NCBI GenBank assembly: GCA_009760855.2
Contig: WPIO01000003.1
Span: 14,483,501-14,547,500 of the forward strand
Direction of reading: 5' to 3'
DNA: 64,000 nucleotides
Source: Cristatella mucedo
Taxonomy: Eukaryota > Bryozoa > Phylactolaemata > Cristatellidae
Both the position numbers and the translations under genes were made by a program. The notes below the pieces were generated by a model. The model searched no databases. It had not been told where the DNA came from and saw nothing but the letters and a program-made list of their open reading frames with translations. The stretch's first letter is position 1, and each line of letters opens with the position of its first letter. Of the stretch, positions 53,740-64,000 are shown piece by piece.

Positions 53740-55160
53740 GTAAGATAGGTAGAATTTCAATGGCGTATCATTTGCTTTCCTCTGTGTGTGGCATTGCAGT
53801 AGGAAATAGCTGTTATCCAACACTCAATGTTCATGCTGTTGGTGGTTTTTCAGTGTCTGATTCTGCTATGCATGGCAGACCAGTTAGATAGTTGGCGTTA
53901 TGAATTCCTCATTCAAACCCTGCAACTAATAGTCATTGCAGCTGTTCTTGTCGTCGAATTAGTGAGTCAGGGTATCAGCCACTTTCTAGCCTCAATGTGA
54001 TTTTTATGAGACAGCAAGCTCTGAGATTCCAACAAGCACGGTAATTGGTTCATTATGTAGCCTTTTTCATGCACCGACATTTAATGCAGTCTCCCGCCCG
54101 AGTGCAACAAGCAGCAAGTTGGTCGTCAGTAGCTAGAAAGTAAGAAATGTTAGATGAATTAGCTGTCTCATTTATATAGCATCAAAATAGCTTCAAAGGC
54201 TATTACCACCACCTGCAGTGGGCATTACAGGATCGCTCGCGGCTGGACTAGAACCCACGACTTGTGTCGTGAAGAGAAAGAACATTACTCCTAGCTACTT
54301 GCTACCATGCATTTTAATTTAAGTAGAACAATATCAGTATCGAGCCCACAATGAAAATCTCAGAATTGCTTGGAAAGGGCAATGTCTTATTTCGGTAGCA
54401 GATGATTCCCTTCAGTACTGCATATAAAAAAGTACTAGCTGATTCAACAGTCTTTTTTGTATAGCGACAGAAGAGCCTTACGAATATCACCATCGCTTGC
54501 AGCAGCAAAAATGGATCACCTACTGCAGGAATGGAACCCACGACCTGTGGATAGTGGTCGTCAGATGCAACCACCTTACCTAGTGTGTCATAACGAGTCA
54601 CCATATGTTTCGTTAAGGCTGCTTCCAGATCGTCCTCCCTTGTCCTTGAACATTCTGCATAAGAAATGTACCCACTATCCAAGAATTTACCTTGCATAAA
54701 GATTCCTGAATGACTTTTTATTTGAAGCTTTTCAGATTGCTTAGCTTCTCGAATAAGCTATTAACTCAGTAATTCAGCAATGCGATGTGAGTAATTCAGG
54801 AAAGACGTACCGATCATTGCCGTGATTATCCTTTTGAATCGTATGTTCGTGAAACTCGTCTTTAGTCGAGGCAGTGATTTGTGGTCAAGTGTTTTCTGTA
54901 GGTATTTATCGCAGGGATTGATTGACTTTGGACACATGCATGTTGATCGGCCTTGCCGGTGCCTGCTGGGAAGTAGTAGCTCTCGTTGCAGCAGCTAGCC
55001 TTAGCGTTGGTAGCACCATGCGAATGAAAGTTTGCTTGCTAAATATTTCTTTGTGTCCTAAATAGTTCAAGCTCTTTAAATCTCTACAACTCAGGCAAAT
55101 TTGTGAATCGGGCAGCTTGAACTCGTCAGATTCTTGGTCGAGTCGATCGTATTCTGCCAT
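53110..55160 (-). CDS. Antisense single-pass membrane protein gene
   Basis: Join on minus: 55160-55017, 54895-54811, 54654-54602, 53379-53110; about 183 residues, phases 0, 1, 0 agreeing at every junction. ATG at 55160 follows an in-frame TAA by one codon. The N-terminal half is charged and cytosolic-looking ('MAEYDRLDQESDEFKLPDSQ', 'KTLDHKSLPRLKTSFTNIRF', 'RTREDDLEAALTKHM'). A strong hydrophobic stretch lies at about residues 105-135 ('NVAVAIGFFFLILPFLLFVL'), followed by a basic C-terminal tail ('IFGSRKVGLRKCELLGKNLL') ending 'TFSLPKTHELL'. A poly(A) signal follows. Function not recognised. Exon 6 of the Ig gene lies inside its last intron on the other strand. Confidence 0.5.
53563..53739 (+). 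CDS. Ig gene exon 6: second half of Ig4
   Basis: Acceptor 'cttttctcttttag', donor 'tttcg|gtaaga', 177 nt, phase 1 at both ends. Reads 'AALYKWTQNGLTIRTG' then 'NLTSSGAYVCTAYNSVGPAA': the Trp and S-G-A-Y-x-C motif completing Ig4. No further Ig exon was found downstream. Confidence 0.75.
53885..54563. repeat. Direct repeat D, copy 2 (downstream of Ig exon 6)
   Basis: Same orientation as 47943-48612. It lies 145 bp after Ig exon 6 and inside the intron between antisense exons 3 and 4. Confidence 0.9.
54170..54300 (-). mobile_element. SINE remnant within repeat D copy 2
   Basis: Better preserved than in copy 1: 'gctattaccaccacctgcag' and B box complement 'tagaacccacgacttg'. Confidence 0.65.
54435..54601 (-). 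mobile_element. tRNA-derived SINE abutting an antisense exon
   Basis: Complete copy: 'agctgattcaacagtctttt', 'atcaccatcgcttgcagcag', 'gaatggaacccacgacctg' (B box side), 'cttacctagtgtgtcataac' (A box side). Its first base touches the predicted donor of antisense exon 3; the family head normally reads 'ggtgagcc'. Confidence 0.75.
54602..54654 (-). CDS. Antisense gene exon 3
   Basis: Acceptor 'catttcttatgcag', 53 nt, phase 1 in, phase 0 out. Encodes 'CSRTREDDLEAALTKHM'. The donor gtgact is weak and formed by the head of the SINE at 54435-54601; the frame also stays open into the SINE. The true 3' end of this exon may have been replaced by the insertion. Confidence 0.4.
54811..54895 (-). CDS. 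Antisense gene exon 2
   Basis: Acceptor 'gataaatacctacag', donor 'atcg|gtacgt', 85 nt, phase 0 in, phase 1 out. Encodes 'KTLDHKSLPRLKTSFTNIRF' and 'KRIITAMI', basic. Confidence 0.5.
55017..55160 (-). CDS. Antisense gene exon 1 with start codon
   Basis: ATG at 55160, in-frame TAA one codon upstream. 48 codons, ending 'CGCATG|gtgcta' (phase 0, medium donor). Acidic N-terminus, then 'ICLSCRDLKSLNYLGHKEIF'. The frame is open for 36 more codons if unspliced. Confidence 0.5.
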
Positions 55161-58100
55161 GACTTATTGAACAATCTAGTCAGTAGCTGAGCTGCTTGGC
55201 CGCGGTTGGGTTGGGTCATGCGAGGACTGTGCTGAAGGATATCGATCTATGTGCAATAGTTATATCGTCGACCATGGGTCAATTTTGATCTCTCAATGTG
55301 CCCTGTATAGCAGTGCATGGTCACAGTAGCGGCTTGACTAAGATGTTGCTGCATTGCAGCATCCCAGCGAAGTGTTGGTGCTGCTGTCGCTTTGCTAATG
55401 TCTTGCTAGTGGTCGCCTGCAGCCTTCCCACTTGGCTTACACTACCAGCCCACAAAACGACTATGGGCTTCAGTCGCGACTGCAGCTTCAACCTAAAAAC
55501 CCGGATTTGCATGATGGATAGCACATGCCAGCCACGGCCAGTTTACTCATAGAGCTCACAAGAGCAGCTTGCGGTGGGTTGAGCCAGGAGGAGGAAGCCT
55601 TGGGTACTCGGTGTGTCGTACAGCTCATTAGAATGGCTGCCGAGTTATCTCAGTGGGTCTGCTCTCTCTGAGCACAGTATCATTGGCTGCAGAGGGGGTT
55701 GGTTGTTCTCGGCTCATTGCTTAGCCTTTACTCGTCTTGTCCTCTGATCCTTGCTTGACTCTCAGCTTCCCTCTGTGGAGCCAGAGCGCCTCGATTACAG
55801 CATGTGAGACACGTGAAGGACGAGTTCATTTCTTAACAATGGTGGTGCGAAGGCAACTATGATCTTGCAATCGTCATTACTATTAGTCAGTTCTAAGCAT
55901 CTCACTCTCACCGAGTGGAGGCTGAAGTGTATTAGTTATGCTACGGCACTCACAATTGTTGGAAGTGGTGTTGGCCAAGTTTTCCAAAGTATGTTCCCTT
56001 GTTCCAAATAAAAAACAATGCATATGGTGGACAATCCGACCTACTAGTGTCCAATGCTACTCTTACATGGTTAATCACCATGATTATTAGGGTTAGCACC
56101 TGAAGCATGTGGCTAGATGGCTATGTTGCATACAATGTTTGTGGTTGCACATTTGTACAAAAGGCTCTTCTTTAGTGAAAGTAAGTTACTCATTTTCAGA
56201 CTAAATCTACTATTACTATACTTTCGACTAAATCTATTGTTTGAATTCTACTACAATCTCTGAGTTTGCTTCGGCTAATTGTTGCATTACGCTAAGGCGG
56301 ACGCTTCGCTTTTCGTTAATTGTTGGTATTGCTTCTCTTTCAGAGAGCTGTAAAGCATCTAAATAGAAATTAAGGAGTGCTATCTTGCACATAAGACTTA
56401 TCGTTATCATTATGATTATTATCAAGGGATTTTCGTGGCCGTTTTACGGCGACAGAGGAATTTGCTTCCCAGTTTCATTTCAGACAACTTTTTATCTTTT
56501 GCTGGTGTGTGATTACACTTTTTCTCTCCATGTGAAGGTTTTTATCTCTATGACCTGCATATTTGCCTTGAAAGTTGTTTGTTCTACTACATTTTAATAG
56601 TTTATTGGCTGATCCAGTCATGTTGCTCATGGAGGTATTTTCACGGTATTTGATATTATTTGTTAATTAGCATCTATGACTTAAATACTGACATGCTATG
56701 CGAATGCACTTGTCCGTTTTGGTGGCACAGCATTGCATGGGGATCAGGCGTGTAGCCAGCTGCTCACGATATCTTCCTATTTACACTGCCCTAGGCAGGC
56801 TTCATTCCACCATCATTTCTCAGCAGAAACACTTTAGGTCGTTTCATTCGATCTCCTGTGCACTTGGCTGGCAAAGCATGGCTGTGAGATTTTTGAGCTT
56901 CAGGTGCTCCAGTGTTCAAGATGTGCATGGTTGCATGTGTAGACAAACTATTGGCTCTAGCAAGCCTTGACCTCGTGCCTTGGCATCGGTGTTGACAAGT
57001 ACTTAGTGATAAACTCAGAGCATTCACCTGTGCTGCTCTTGCCGAGCTTGCTGCATGCTCAGTTGTATGCTCGTTTTGCTGTGAAATGAGTAGCGTTCGT
57101 TAAGCATGTGCCCTTCGTAGTCGTTGCTTCACCCATGCAGTGTAAGCAAGATGCTTGAGCATGTCCACCAAGTAGGCATGGTCCAGGCCAGAGCGTTTGA
57201 AGCATGTTTGTCAAGTCAATTAGAACGTAGTGTCCAGATATGGCCAGTGGAAAGGAGGGCTAGCAAGTGATGGCTTCACTGGGTCGACCTGATGGCTTGG
57301 GTGGGGCAGCTTAGCCACCGGTTGATGCCCTTTCACCTACCTATGATTTCGAAGAATGAACTGCCTGTGTGGCATTTTCCATTACAGAGTGATTAAGCAG
57401 CACTCATTGCTATCTAGTTTATGCTGTAAAGTAAATTTATTAACTCAACTGATATTTCACACATCGGAATGAAATTTGAAATGTGAGTTCAGCTCTGCTT
57501 TTTCTACCCTACTTTTAATATTTTTTGATTTTGGTATTATAAATTTGGCTGTAAATTTAGGCACCAACAAATCCTGGAAATAAAGCTGTATTAAAGTCAC
57601 AAGCATTCACTTCAAAAAGCTTCAAGCATCTTTAGCGATATACCAAGGTTTGAAAAGTTGCGATACTAGTCGCATTTGATGCAGTGATCGGTATATTTTT
57701 TATTTGTAGATTTGTTGCTTCCAGTTTACCTTTGGGTTAGACGTGGTTGGTTAAACCAATTTTTTTCACGTGGAAGTCGTCAGAACTTCCGATTCTACTT
57801 CTAACATATTTGTCTTTTGAAAGGTGCCATAGACACGTATTTAATTGTCGGAAATTGTTATAGGTATTTTCTTGGCATTCCCCCTTAACACACCCCCTGT
57901 TGGTGTGTCTGAACTTTCAGCTAGCTTCTTTGGCCAGTGCCAGCTAAAGCCAGCTGATTTCTCTGCTCACTGGCCAAGTATTTCTTCTTAATAATATTAT
58001 TATTATAACCTACGGTAATGTTGGGGATAGATTACTGCTGCATTTCAGTAGCCAATGTATGCAAGTTAAGCTGAGGCCCTAAAATTCGTGCTATGCATTC

Positions 58101-58239
58101 AATTTTAAGTAGCAGGTACTTGACAGCTTGGCACTTGGTTCTTTAACTTTACCAGTGACTATCGTCCTGTGGTCACTGTCACAGCCAGCATTTTTATGCT
58201 GTTAGGTGCTCTAGAACATCTGGCTCATATATTGTCAAG
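55161..58239. other. No firm gene; LINE tail near 56.4 kb
   Basis: Contains the putative 5' flank of the antisense gene (55161-55560, moderately GC-rich). A decayed LINE terminal hairpin with ATT tail lies at 56345-56420 in plus orientation. Frames of 78-90 codons at 56.7-57.0 kb overlap on both strands and show nothing recognisable. Confidence 0.35.
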
Positions 58240-58480
58240 CTCGTATATTGCCATTTAGTTGAGGTGGAATGTTCTTCAGTCACACGTGTATTTAGATGAC
58301 ACTGGCTTGATAGCAGATTATTAGCTGACCCATAAGGGCAGCGTACTCCTGGTCAAATCACCGATACAAGTAGTCAGTGTGAAGACTGCTAGATTCTTTA
58401 GGGACTATTATAGCAGCGAAAGGTAAAATCATAGTTAATTGAGGGTCATATGTTGAATGCAATAGCTACCTGCATGCGAC
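58240..58480 (+). repeat. Paralogous block, inverted relative to 29440-29670
   Basis: Starts near 'ttagttgaggtggaatgttc' and ends at 'gaatgcaatagctacctgc'. About 88 percent identical by eye to the reverse complement of 29440-29670. Confidence 0.8.
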
Positions 58481-59672
58481 ACTCATTTACGTAGAATTAC
58501 GGACGGTAAAATATTAACTTGACTGCAATGACTGGTTTGGTGAAAGGCTCTGTTGAGAACACTCATCACCTGATGCTTTGGCCTGCTGAAAACAATCTAT
58601 CGAGCATGTCGTTAGCCCAGATTCGTTAGCATCAATCACTCGGGTCACCAGTTATCTGACAATAGGGTTGGTTGGTTGGTTTTCCCCACTTTGTCATCGA
58701 TTCCTTGACCATTCTAAACCCTGTCAAGCCTATTGCTGGCCATGCTCAAAACAGCATGCTGCAAGCCCTTGATGATTGATGAGATAAGATATGTCACTGT
58801 AGTTACGTTCTTAATAAAAGATATTTGGTTCATCCAGTTAATCTTACTTCACAATGGTCTTATGGTGCTACGAAATTATAGCCTTCAAAATGGTGACTAT
58901 GACAGAAGCTATAAAAAGCCTTAGACGCTACCAAATCAGGCTCGCTCATATCACATATTTTCGCTCGGGTTAAGATAACCAATGTGTTCATATGCACGGT
59001 CAGTTAACAACATGACTAACTCATGTGAATCCCGTATTTTTGTGAATTATGCCGGCTATAGTTTTAAGCTCATACATTTTGAGGTTATCTCTTAATCCAC
59101 AGCATTTTCAAAGTTTCTAATGCAGCAATATTTATCACGTTGTTTGGCTATAAATGCTACACCATACCCTGCCTCAGCTGACTGGTGCATTACTGTATTA
59201 CGTGTACGTGTGAGTACGTGTAAATAGATATAATTAATTTGCATAGCTCCCTAAGCAAACATAGTCTCTATTCAGGCATTTCACGTATGCCACGGGTCTC
59301 GAGCCCACGACCTCGGTCATTAACAACATTCACCTTGACCTTGGTCGAGGCGAGCACTTTAATCACTGGGCCAAACTCGGCGGCCTTACAAGGCTGCAAT
59401 GAGTTTCAAGCATTCTCCGTGGGATATTCAGCAAGAAATTTAAGACCCTGTTCAGCTACTTCTAGTGCATTTTTATTCGCATTGATGTTGCTCCTTCCTT
59501 AGCACATTTTAGTTAAGGCTGTTTTCCACTCCTACATAGCGATCTCATAAAACTTACAAAAGTTGACTGTGTGTGAGATTAAGTTTCAAGGATTTCCATG
59601 ATAAGAGGCACATCGTCCCCTTCAGACATGTTCACTCCAGATAATTTTGAAGCTACTCAGGCAACAGCAGCA
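58481..59672. other. No gene recognised; SINE-like segment inside
   Basis: 59270-59390 is a minus-strand SINE-like segment ('ctcgagcccacgacctcggt' is a B box complement) similar to 15396-15555. A minus AATAAA lies at 59477-59472, a possible signal for the candidate gene end upstream. Confidence 0.35.
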
Positions 59673-60943
59673 TCACCAGACACACTGGGCCAATTCAAAG
59701 CTGTCTTGGTTACCACGCCATCTGTTGGCGCCATATGTCTTTTGGTTGGTACTGCCACCAAAACTTCGTACTGTCGCCAGTGGTAGAGAAAGAACAGAGA
59801 TCAAGCTGCAGCCACCCAAGGATAAGTGAGATTAGATTAGCCCAAGGAATAGCAACATGATAGGAAATTACCAATCAGCAAACAAAAACTGCTGTCAACA
59901 TTATGCATCGGCATGCAACCATGAAGGTCCAGGCAGGAAAGTAATGCTAGAAAATTGCATTTGAAAAACGTTGTCAGCCAAACTATCAGTTGTTGCTATG
60001 CACGATATTATTCTCATTTCTGAAAGAATTTTGACGATTAAAATTATAGATTGTATTTAAATGTATTGTCCTTTGTTTAAGTTCTGAAGTGATTTGTTTT
60101 TTCCTTAGGTTAGGACATAATCATATTAATTAAATAATGCTAATTCGCTAGAATAGTCTCACCTCACTGCAGCTGCTTTATATTCTTTACACTGTCTCCA
60201 CAATGCCTTTCCTGATTGCTGAAGATGGTGTACCCTCTGATCAAAAAACTTGCTTAAGAAGCATAGGGGTCGCTTAAGAAATGGCTACCATCAATTGCCT
60301 TAGGGTTTAATACACTTACAAATATGGCCAGACTAAGTTAAATACCTGGTGCTACCAGCCATTTACTTTTGCGGCTCCGACTTTCAAGGGCCGTGCTAGT
60401 GCTTATTTATTTATCGCCTTGGTTCTGGGTTTTGGCCCTCTGTCCCCTGCTTTACACTAACTCCAACCTTGCAAATGGAGTCTCATCGAACCACGAGCGT
60501 GCGCCTTGATCACCATTACCTTGGAATCTTTCGAGCGACTCTGATGCTATGCTCTGGCATAGCTTCAGCAAGCTGTGATATGTGCTTTTATAGTTATCCG
60601 AACATCTGACTAGCCTAATGAAATAGACTCGCACTTGCAATGATTTAAGGTTGCATACCATTATGGCCAAATTTGTTATAGCTAGATTTATTGCAAGGCA
60701 ACTCGATTCAGTTGCTATATGGGGTTATCATTAGTTATTCCATTTTCTGACCCTTTGCGACCTAAGGCGAAACAAGTGAGGCGTAGATGATTTGAGTATC
60801 TTTACGACCTGACGAATATGCTGCATTAAGATCTGTCTGAGCAATTTTAAATTTCTTATGAAAGAATTCTACATTTATTTGTAATTTTATTTCTACTTCC
60901 TTATGGAGCAAGGTGGTGAAGAAACTAATTGCTCTAACAATGG
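59673..60943 (-). CDS. Candidate three-exon 3' gene end, unassigned
   Basis: Three minus-strand exons with GT..AG borders and matching phase 1: 60943-60809, 60609-60520, 59770-59673. Lengths 135, 90 and 98 nt, stop TGA at 59675-59673. The predicted peptide (about 107 residues) includes 'FFTTLLHKEVEIKLQINVEF', 'STYHSLLKLCQSIASESLER' and 'NQKTYGANRWRGNQDSFELA'. The first exon is amphipathic and helix-like. Problem: the last exon region is open in three frames, including one on the plus strand, so coding is not unique. No family recognised. Confidence 0.3.
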
Positions 60944-61062
60944 CTTGGAGTTGAAGCCCATTTTTGTACGTACAAATTGGCACACTATTCGGCCTGTTCA
61001 TCAGTAGTTAACAAACTCCTTTTCTCTTTTAAGCACACTGTTATTGTTCTATGCTATTTTAG

Positions 61063-61390
61063 TGCAGTAATAATAATGGCACACTTGATAACTTGTCCTC
61101 AGAGAACTTAATCTCTTTCTCGGCGCTTTACATTTGCTACAAATGAAACACGATCAAATGGTTAGTGGTAGCATACTCGATAAGCAACAAGAATAACATA
61201 GTTAGGGATGGTATGCACAAGGATCAGTATGCAAGTGTGGTTAGTGGCAGCATGCACAGTGTCCACGCACATAAGCACATAAAGGACGAATCACAGGTAC
61301 CCACTAAATGCTGTCACAAGTAGATGCGTTTTTACTTTTTTTAATGTGGTCAAGTCAGGGGATATCGTGACGCTTGTCGGGAGTGAGTTC
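61063..61390 (-). mobile_element. L2-like LINE 3' end, minus strand
   Basis: An (AAT)n tail at 61063, hairpin 61090-61140, then 'aatggttagtggtagcatac', 'agtgtggttagtggcagcat', 'aaaggacgaatcacagg' and the very end of the ORF. Structure matches 5312-6030 but truncated after about 330 bp. Confidence 0.85.
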
Positions 61391-61792
61391 AATCAGTCAG
61401 CCTATCACTGAGCAAAAACGCTATCCAACTTTGCAAACTTGTGATCTTATACTCCTTGTACCAGACTTTAGATTGAACAGCAGGGAACTTATTTTTCGGC
61501 ATCATCAGAATTATCAAAGTTTAGATTGAATATTTAATGAACTTTTAGCAATAATTGGCCATTAATTTTCAACTTTGAGAAACTGTAAACTGGATGTTCA
61601 TCAACATTGTTGAAGTAAATGTACAAAACACAGCTGCCATCTTGAATTTAATTCATGAGTCGTCATCCATAGTATTTTTTCAGTCCCCTATCTAGCTGAA
61701 CGAATATCAATCGTTTAGGTTTGGACCACTAAGAACGGGTTTTAGCAATCAAGGGGCGACTGTCCGAAAAGTTTGTGGACTGGTTTCCATAG
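61391..61792. other. No gene recognised
   Basis: AT-rich, short frames, no repeat match. Confidence 0.35.
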
Positions 61793-61903
61793 ATCATCAG
61801 CAGCTGGGTGCAAGGCAGCTAGCTCTGCATAAACCATTTCAGCTGTTTAGTCCTTAAGTGGCCAGGTCCTTTTAAGACCTCAAGTATGCAATTATGCAAT
61901 TCC
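61793..61903. repeat. Direct repeat E, copy 1
   Basis: About 110 bp ('atcatcagcagctgggtgca', 'agtccttaagtggccaggtc') repeated with few changes at 62516-62630. Confidence 0.9.
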
Positions 61904-62465
61904 ATTATGATGAGGCTTTACATAGCCTACCATTCACGGCTGTTACTGGGATCCTGTAGGACCCAGTATATGATAGATTGCGTTCTGTGAGTAACGCTTT
62001 CAACTTGCTACTCATAGGATTTGATTGTATTTCTTATGCTGGTTTACTTGCTATCATTATCGGGTCGACTTTGTTTGCAATTATTGCCAGTTGAGTCATG
62101 CCTTGTACCAGAACTGCACCTCTGCACCGAAACCAAATAAAGAACTTACAGTGGCTGCCAAAAAAGCAAACAGCGGTGAAACTCGACTTTGTCTAAGCGC
62201 GAGATCAGCGGCTCACGAGTATATTCATGGTCATCGCTACGTTTCTAAGAAGCCTTACTCTTGCTCATGCGAAATAGCAGTCTACGGCTACTTTGACCAC
62301 AGTTCATCCTCGTTTTTTCTTTTTCTTTTTGGTACCATAAAATAGAGAATACCCTCGAACAAATTGGGAGCAATCTATTAGGATGTCATCGTTTCTCTGC
62401 AGCAGTGAGCAAAATCGTCAAATGGCGTCGCACGCTTTTCTTTTAGCCAGTGCAATATTATTGCC

Positions 62466-62665
62466 CAGTTATGCAATTCCATTGATAGAATCTTGTAGCT
62501 GCACAGCTAAGTAGATCATCAGCAGCTGGGTGCAAGCCAGCTAGCTCTGCATAAACCATTTAAGCTGTTTAGTCCTTAAGTGGCCAGGTCCTTTTAAGAC
62601 CTCAAGTAAAGCCTAATTATGCAATTCCATTGATAGAATCTTGTAGCGGCACAGCTAAGTAGGAA
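62466..62665. repeat. Direct repeat E copy 2 with flanking 50-bp repeats
   Basis: 62516-62630 copies 61793-61903. It is bracketed by two near-identical copies of a 50-base segment starting 'ttatgcaattccattgatag' (62466-62516 and 62616-62665). Confidence 0.9.
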
Positions 62666-63559
62666 TTGTGGAAGATCGTGCGATCTCTGTGGAATTTCTT
62701 CAACTCACTCTCCTCAAGGTCCACATATCTATAGTGCATACAAGGACTTCATACATCTTTCTGGAGTTTCTCATATAGTCAGCAGTCCGAAACCTACTGA
62801 AAGGCTCTCCTTTTTAAATAACAAACGATTTTTGCATCGTATATTCATTATCATGTCGGATATTCTTATTCTCACCAATGACTTATCTCAACACAGTCAG
62901 AATCTTGTGGCATTTTATGTTTTTAGACATCTGTACTTCTTATTTTTAAAGCTTCGACAAAGTTCACAGAATTCTGGCCTTAATTTTGGCCTTACCGCCC
63001 GTCTTTGAATTGTCTCAAATTTTTTCAAATTAAAATGTTCATGTGCACTGGCTTGCAGCAAAGCTCATTGGAATAGGTATCGAAGTGTGCAATTCGTCTC
63101 TTGTGGGTAGGCAGCCAATATCTAGCTGATTTGCTTATGAATAGCTTATGGATACATTATTTAACTCTTATGACCCAGTCAGGTTGACGTTTAGATGTTA
63201 TCCTTACCCGATTGTACCCTTGATCCTCCTGGACCAAAGGCCGAAAAGAAATCTCTTCCAGTAAAGTAGCACCAAGCTTGGTATAAGTAATCATGACTTA
63301 GTGCACCTTCTATGCTGACCCTGGCAGAGCAGCAATGCTGGCACTGCACGGCATGTGAATAATTATGTTAGGTACATCATTACAGCTAATCTCAACAGTG
63401 TATTAAGAGATCATTTAGATAATTTGGGGCATAGAGCTTGGTTGCAGCATCTGCCTCGTCCTAACGGTTTGGTGAGGCTGGTGCAGATTATTACGCCTGA
63501 CTTTTGGTGTATGTCTCACTCAGAAAGGTTAGTATTTTAACGGAGGATACCAGACTGTG
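62666..63559. other. No firm gene
   Basis: A 61-codon plus frame at 63355-63540 ('YIITANLNSVLRDHLDNLGH') is unassigned. It sits at the place that corresponds, across the inverted paralogous blocks, to the possible ectodomain exon near 29050, but the peptides do not align convincingly. Confidence 0.25.
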
Positions 63560-64000
63560 CTAAACGTATTGGACATTACTCTGTTGCCTGTCTTAGCTCA
63601 CTGTTTTCTGGAAACGCCAAGCTGGATCCATTGTGCTATGTCGTTTTTACTTTTCTTGAGCATTAATGTCCTGTATTTTTGAGCATGGTCTCTCTAGAAG
63701 CTTACTTGCAAGTTGCAAGGAACACTGATCCCAATGTTAAAGTCTGTGTTATTGCTGCTTGGCTCGGCTGCTGACCGTTCTAGCACTAAAGATGCCACTT
63801 CCACTGTGTTGCCCACTGTGTAACCACATTGTCTAATCTTGTATAAAAAGTTAGATACTTGCTTTAACACAAGAAGTACTCTTGCCCCTGCTTCCTCGCC
63901 CAACACACAAAAGCACGGTCTATATGTGAGACATAAGGTTATGAAAAGCTCTGCAACTGGCTCTGAAACTCTTCAGCACCGCACCAGGATTTCTCTTGCC
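63560..64000 (+). repeat. Paralogous block, inverted relative to 28490-28930
   Basis: Runs to the window edge. If collinearity continues, a transmembrane exon homologous to that at 28233 would lie about 260 bp beyond the window, on the plus strand. Confidence 0.85.

Noticed and set aside
55298-55552. Cys-rich 84-codon plus frame
   Set aside because: No signal peptide, domain or splice partner; it lies opposite the putative 5' flank of the antisense gene.
56698-57027. Overlapping 90- and 78-codon frames on both strands
   Set aside because: Neither has a domain, a clear start context or phase-compatible exons next to it.
62025-62345. 106-codon plus frame
   Set aside because: Mixed composition without motif; the start lies in AT-rich DNA and no splice partner was found.

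Overview
This window is nuclear DNA from a eukaryote, most likely an invertebrate animal. Genes are split by GT..AG introns. There are immunoglobulin-domain exons, L2/CR1-like LINE fragments, tRNA-derived SINEs, an LTR element, a hAT remnant and many dinucleotide microsatellites. No bacterial-type operon, rRNA or CRISPR array is visible. The phylum cannot be settled from the sequence alone.

Layout. 1-26 kb is almost entirely repeats: LINE 3' ends of two families, SINEs (two of them inserted inside LINE copies), a 173-bp tandem array at 4.4-5.25 kb, a 122-bp palindrome at 10.3 kb, a 270-bp GA tract at 12.4 kb, and several unclassified dispersed repeats. At 26.2-28.2 kb, minus strand, lies the 3' end of a gene. 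Three phase-compatible exons encode a tyrosine-rich cytoplasmic tail ending in an ITIM-like motif, and a transmembrane exon lies upstream. 32.4-34.3 kb holds a degenerate minus-strand LINE with its RT box. 35.2-37.2 kb is a short LTR retroelement with a tRNA-iMet-like primer site. 39.3-42.5 kb is a tandem duplication whose second copy was split by a LINE insertion. 43 kb carries a hAT transposase remnant. 44.27-46.76 kb is a very large inverted repeat with arms of about 1.1 kb.

47.3-53.7 kb, plus strand, carries the clearest gene. Six exons, all joined in phase 1, encode a signal peptide and four Ig-like domains; the 3' end is not found. A second gene on the minus strand (53.08-55.16 kb, four phase-compatible exons, stop codon plus poly(A) signal, one membrane segment) is interleaved with it: Ig exon 6 lies inside an intron of the antisense gene. 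Near-identical 670-bp direct repeats in introns bracket Ig exons 2-6. 55-64 kb is mostly unassigned. It holds a possible minus-strand three-exon gene end (59.67-60.94 kb) and two blocks homologous, in inverted orientation, to sequence just upstream of the ITIM-like gene's membrane exon.

Taken together, 26-64 kb looks like a repeat-rich neighbourhood of cell-surface receptor genes: an ITIM-like-tailed membrane protein and a multi-Ig protein transcribed away from each other, with paralogous flanks. A link to self-recognition or immune-type signalling is inference only. All exon calls rest on reading frame, splice consensus and phase; no transcript or homology search was available.
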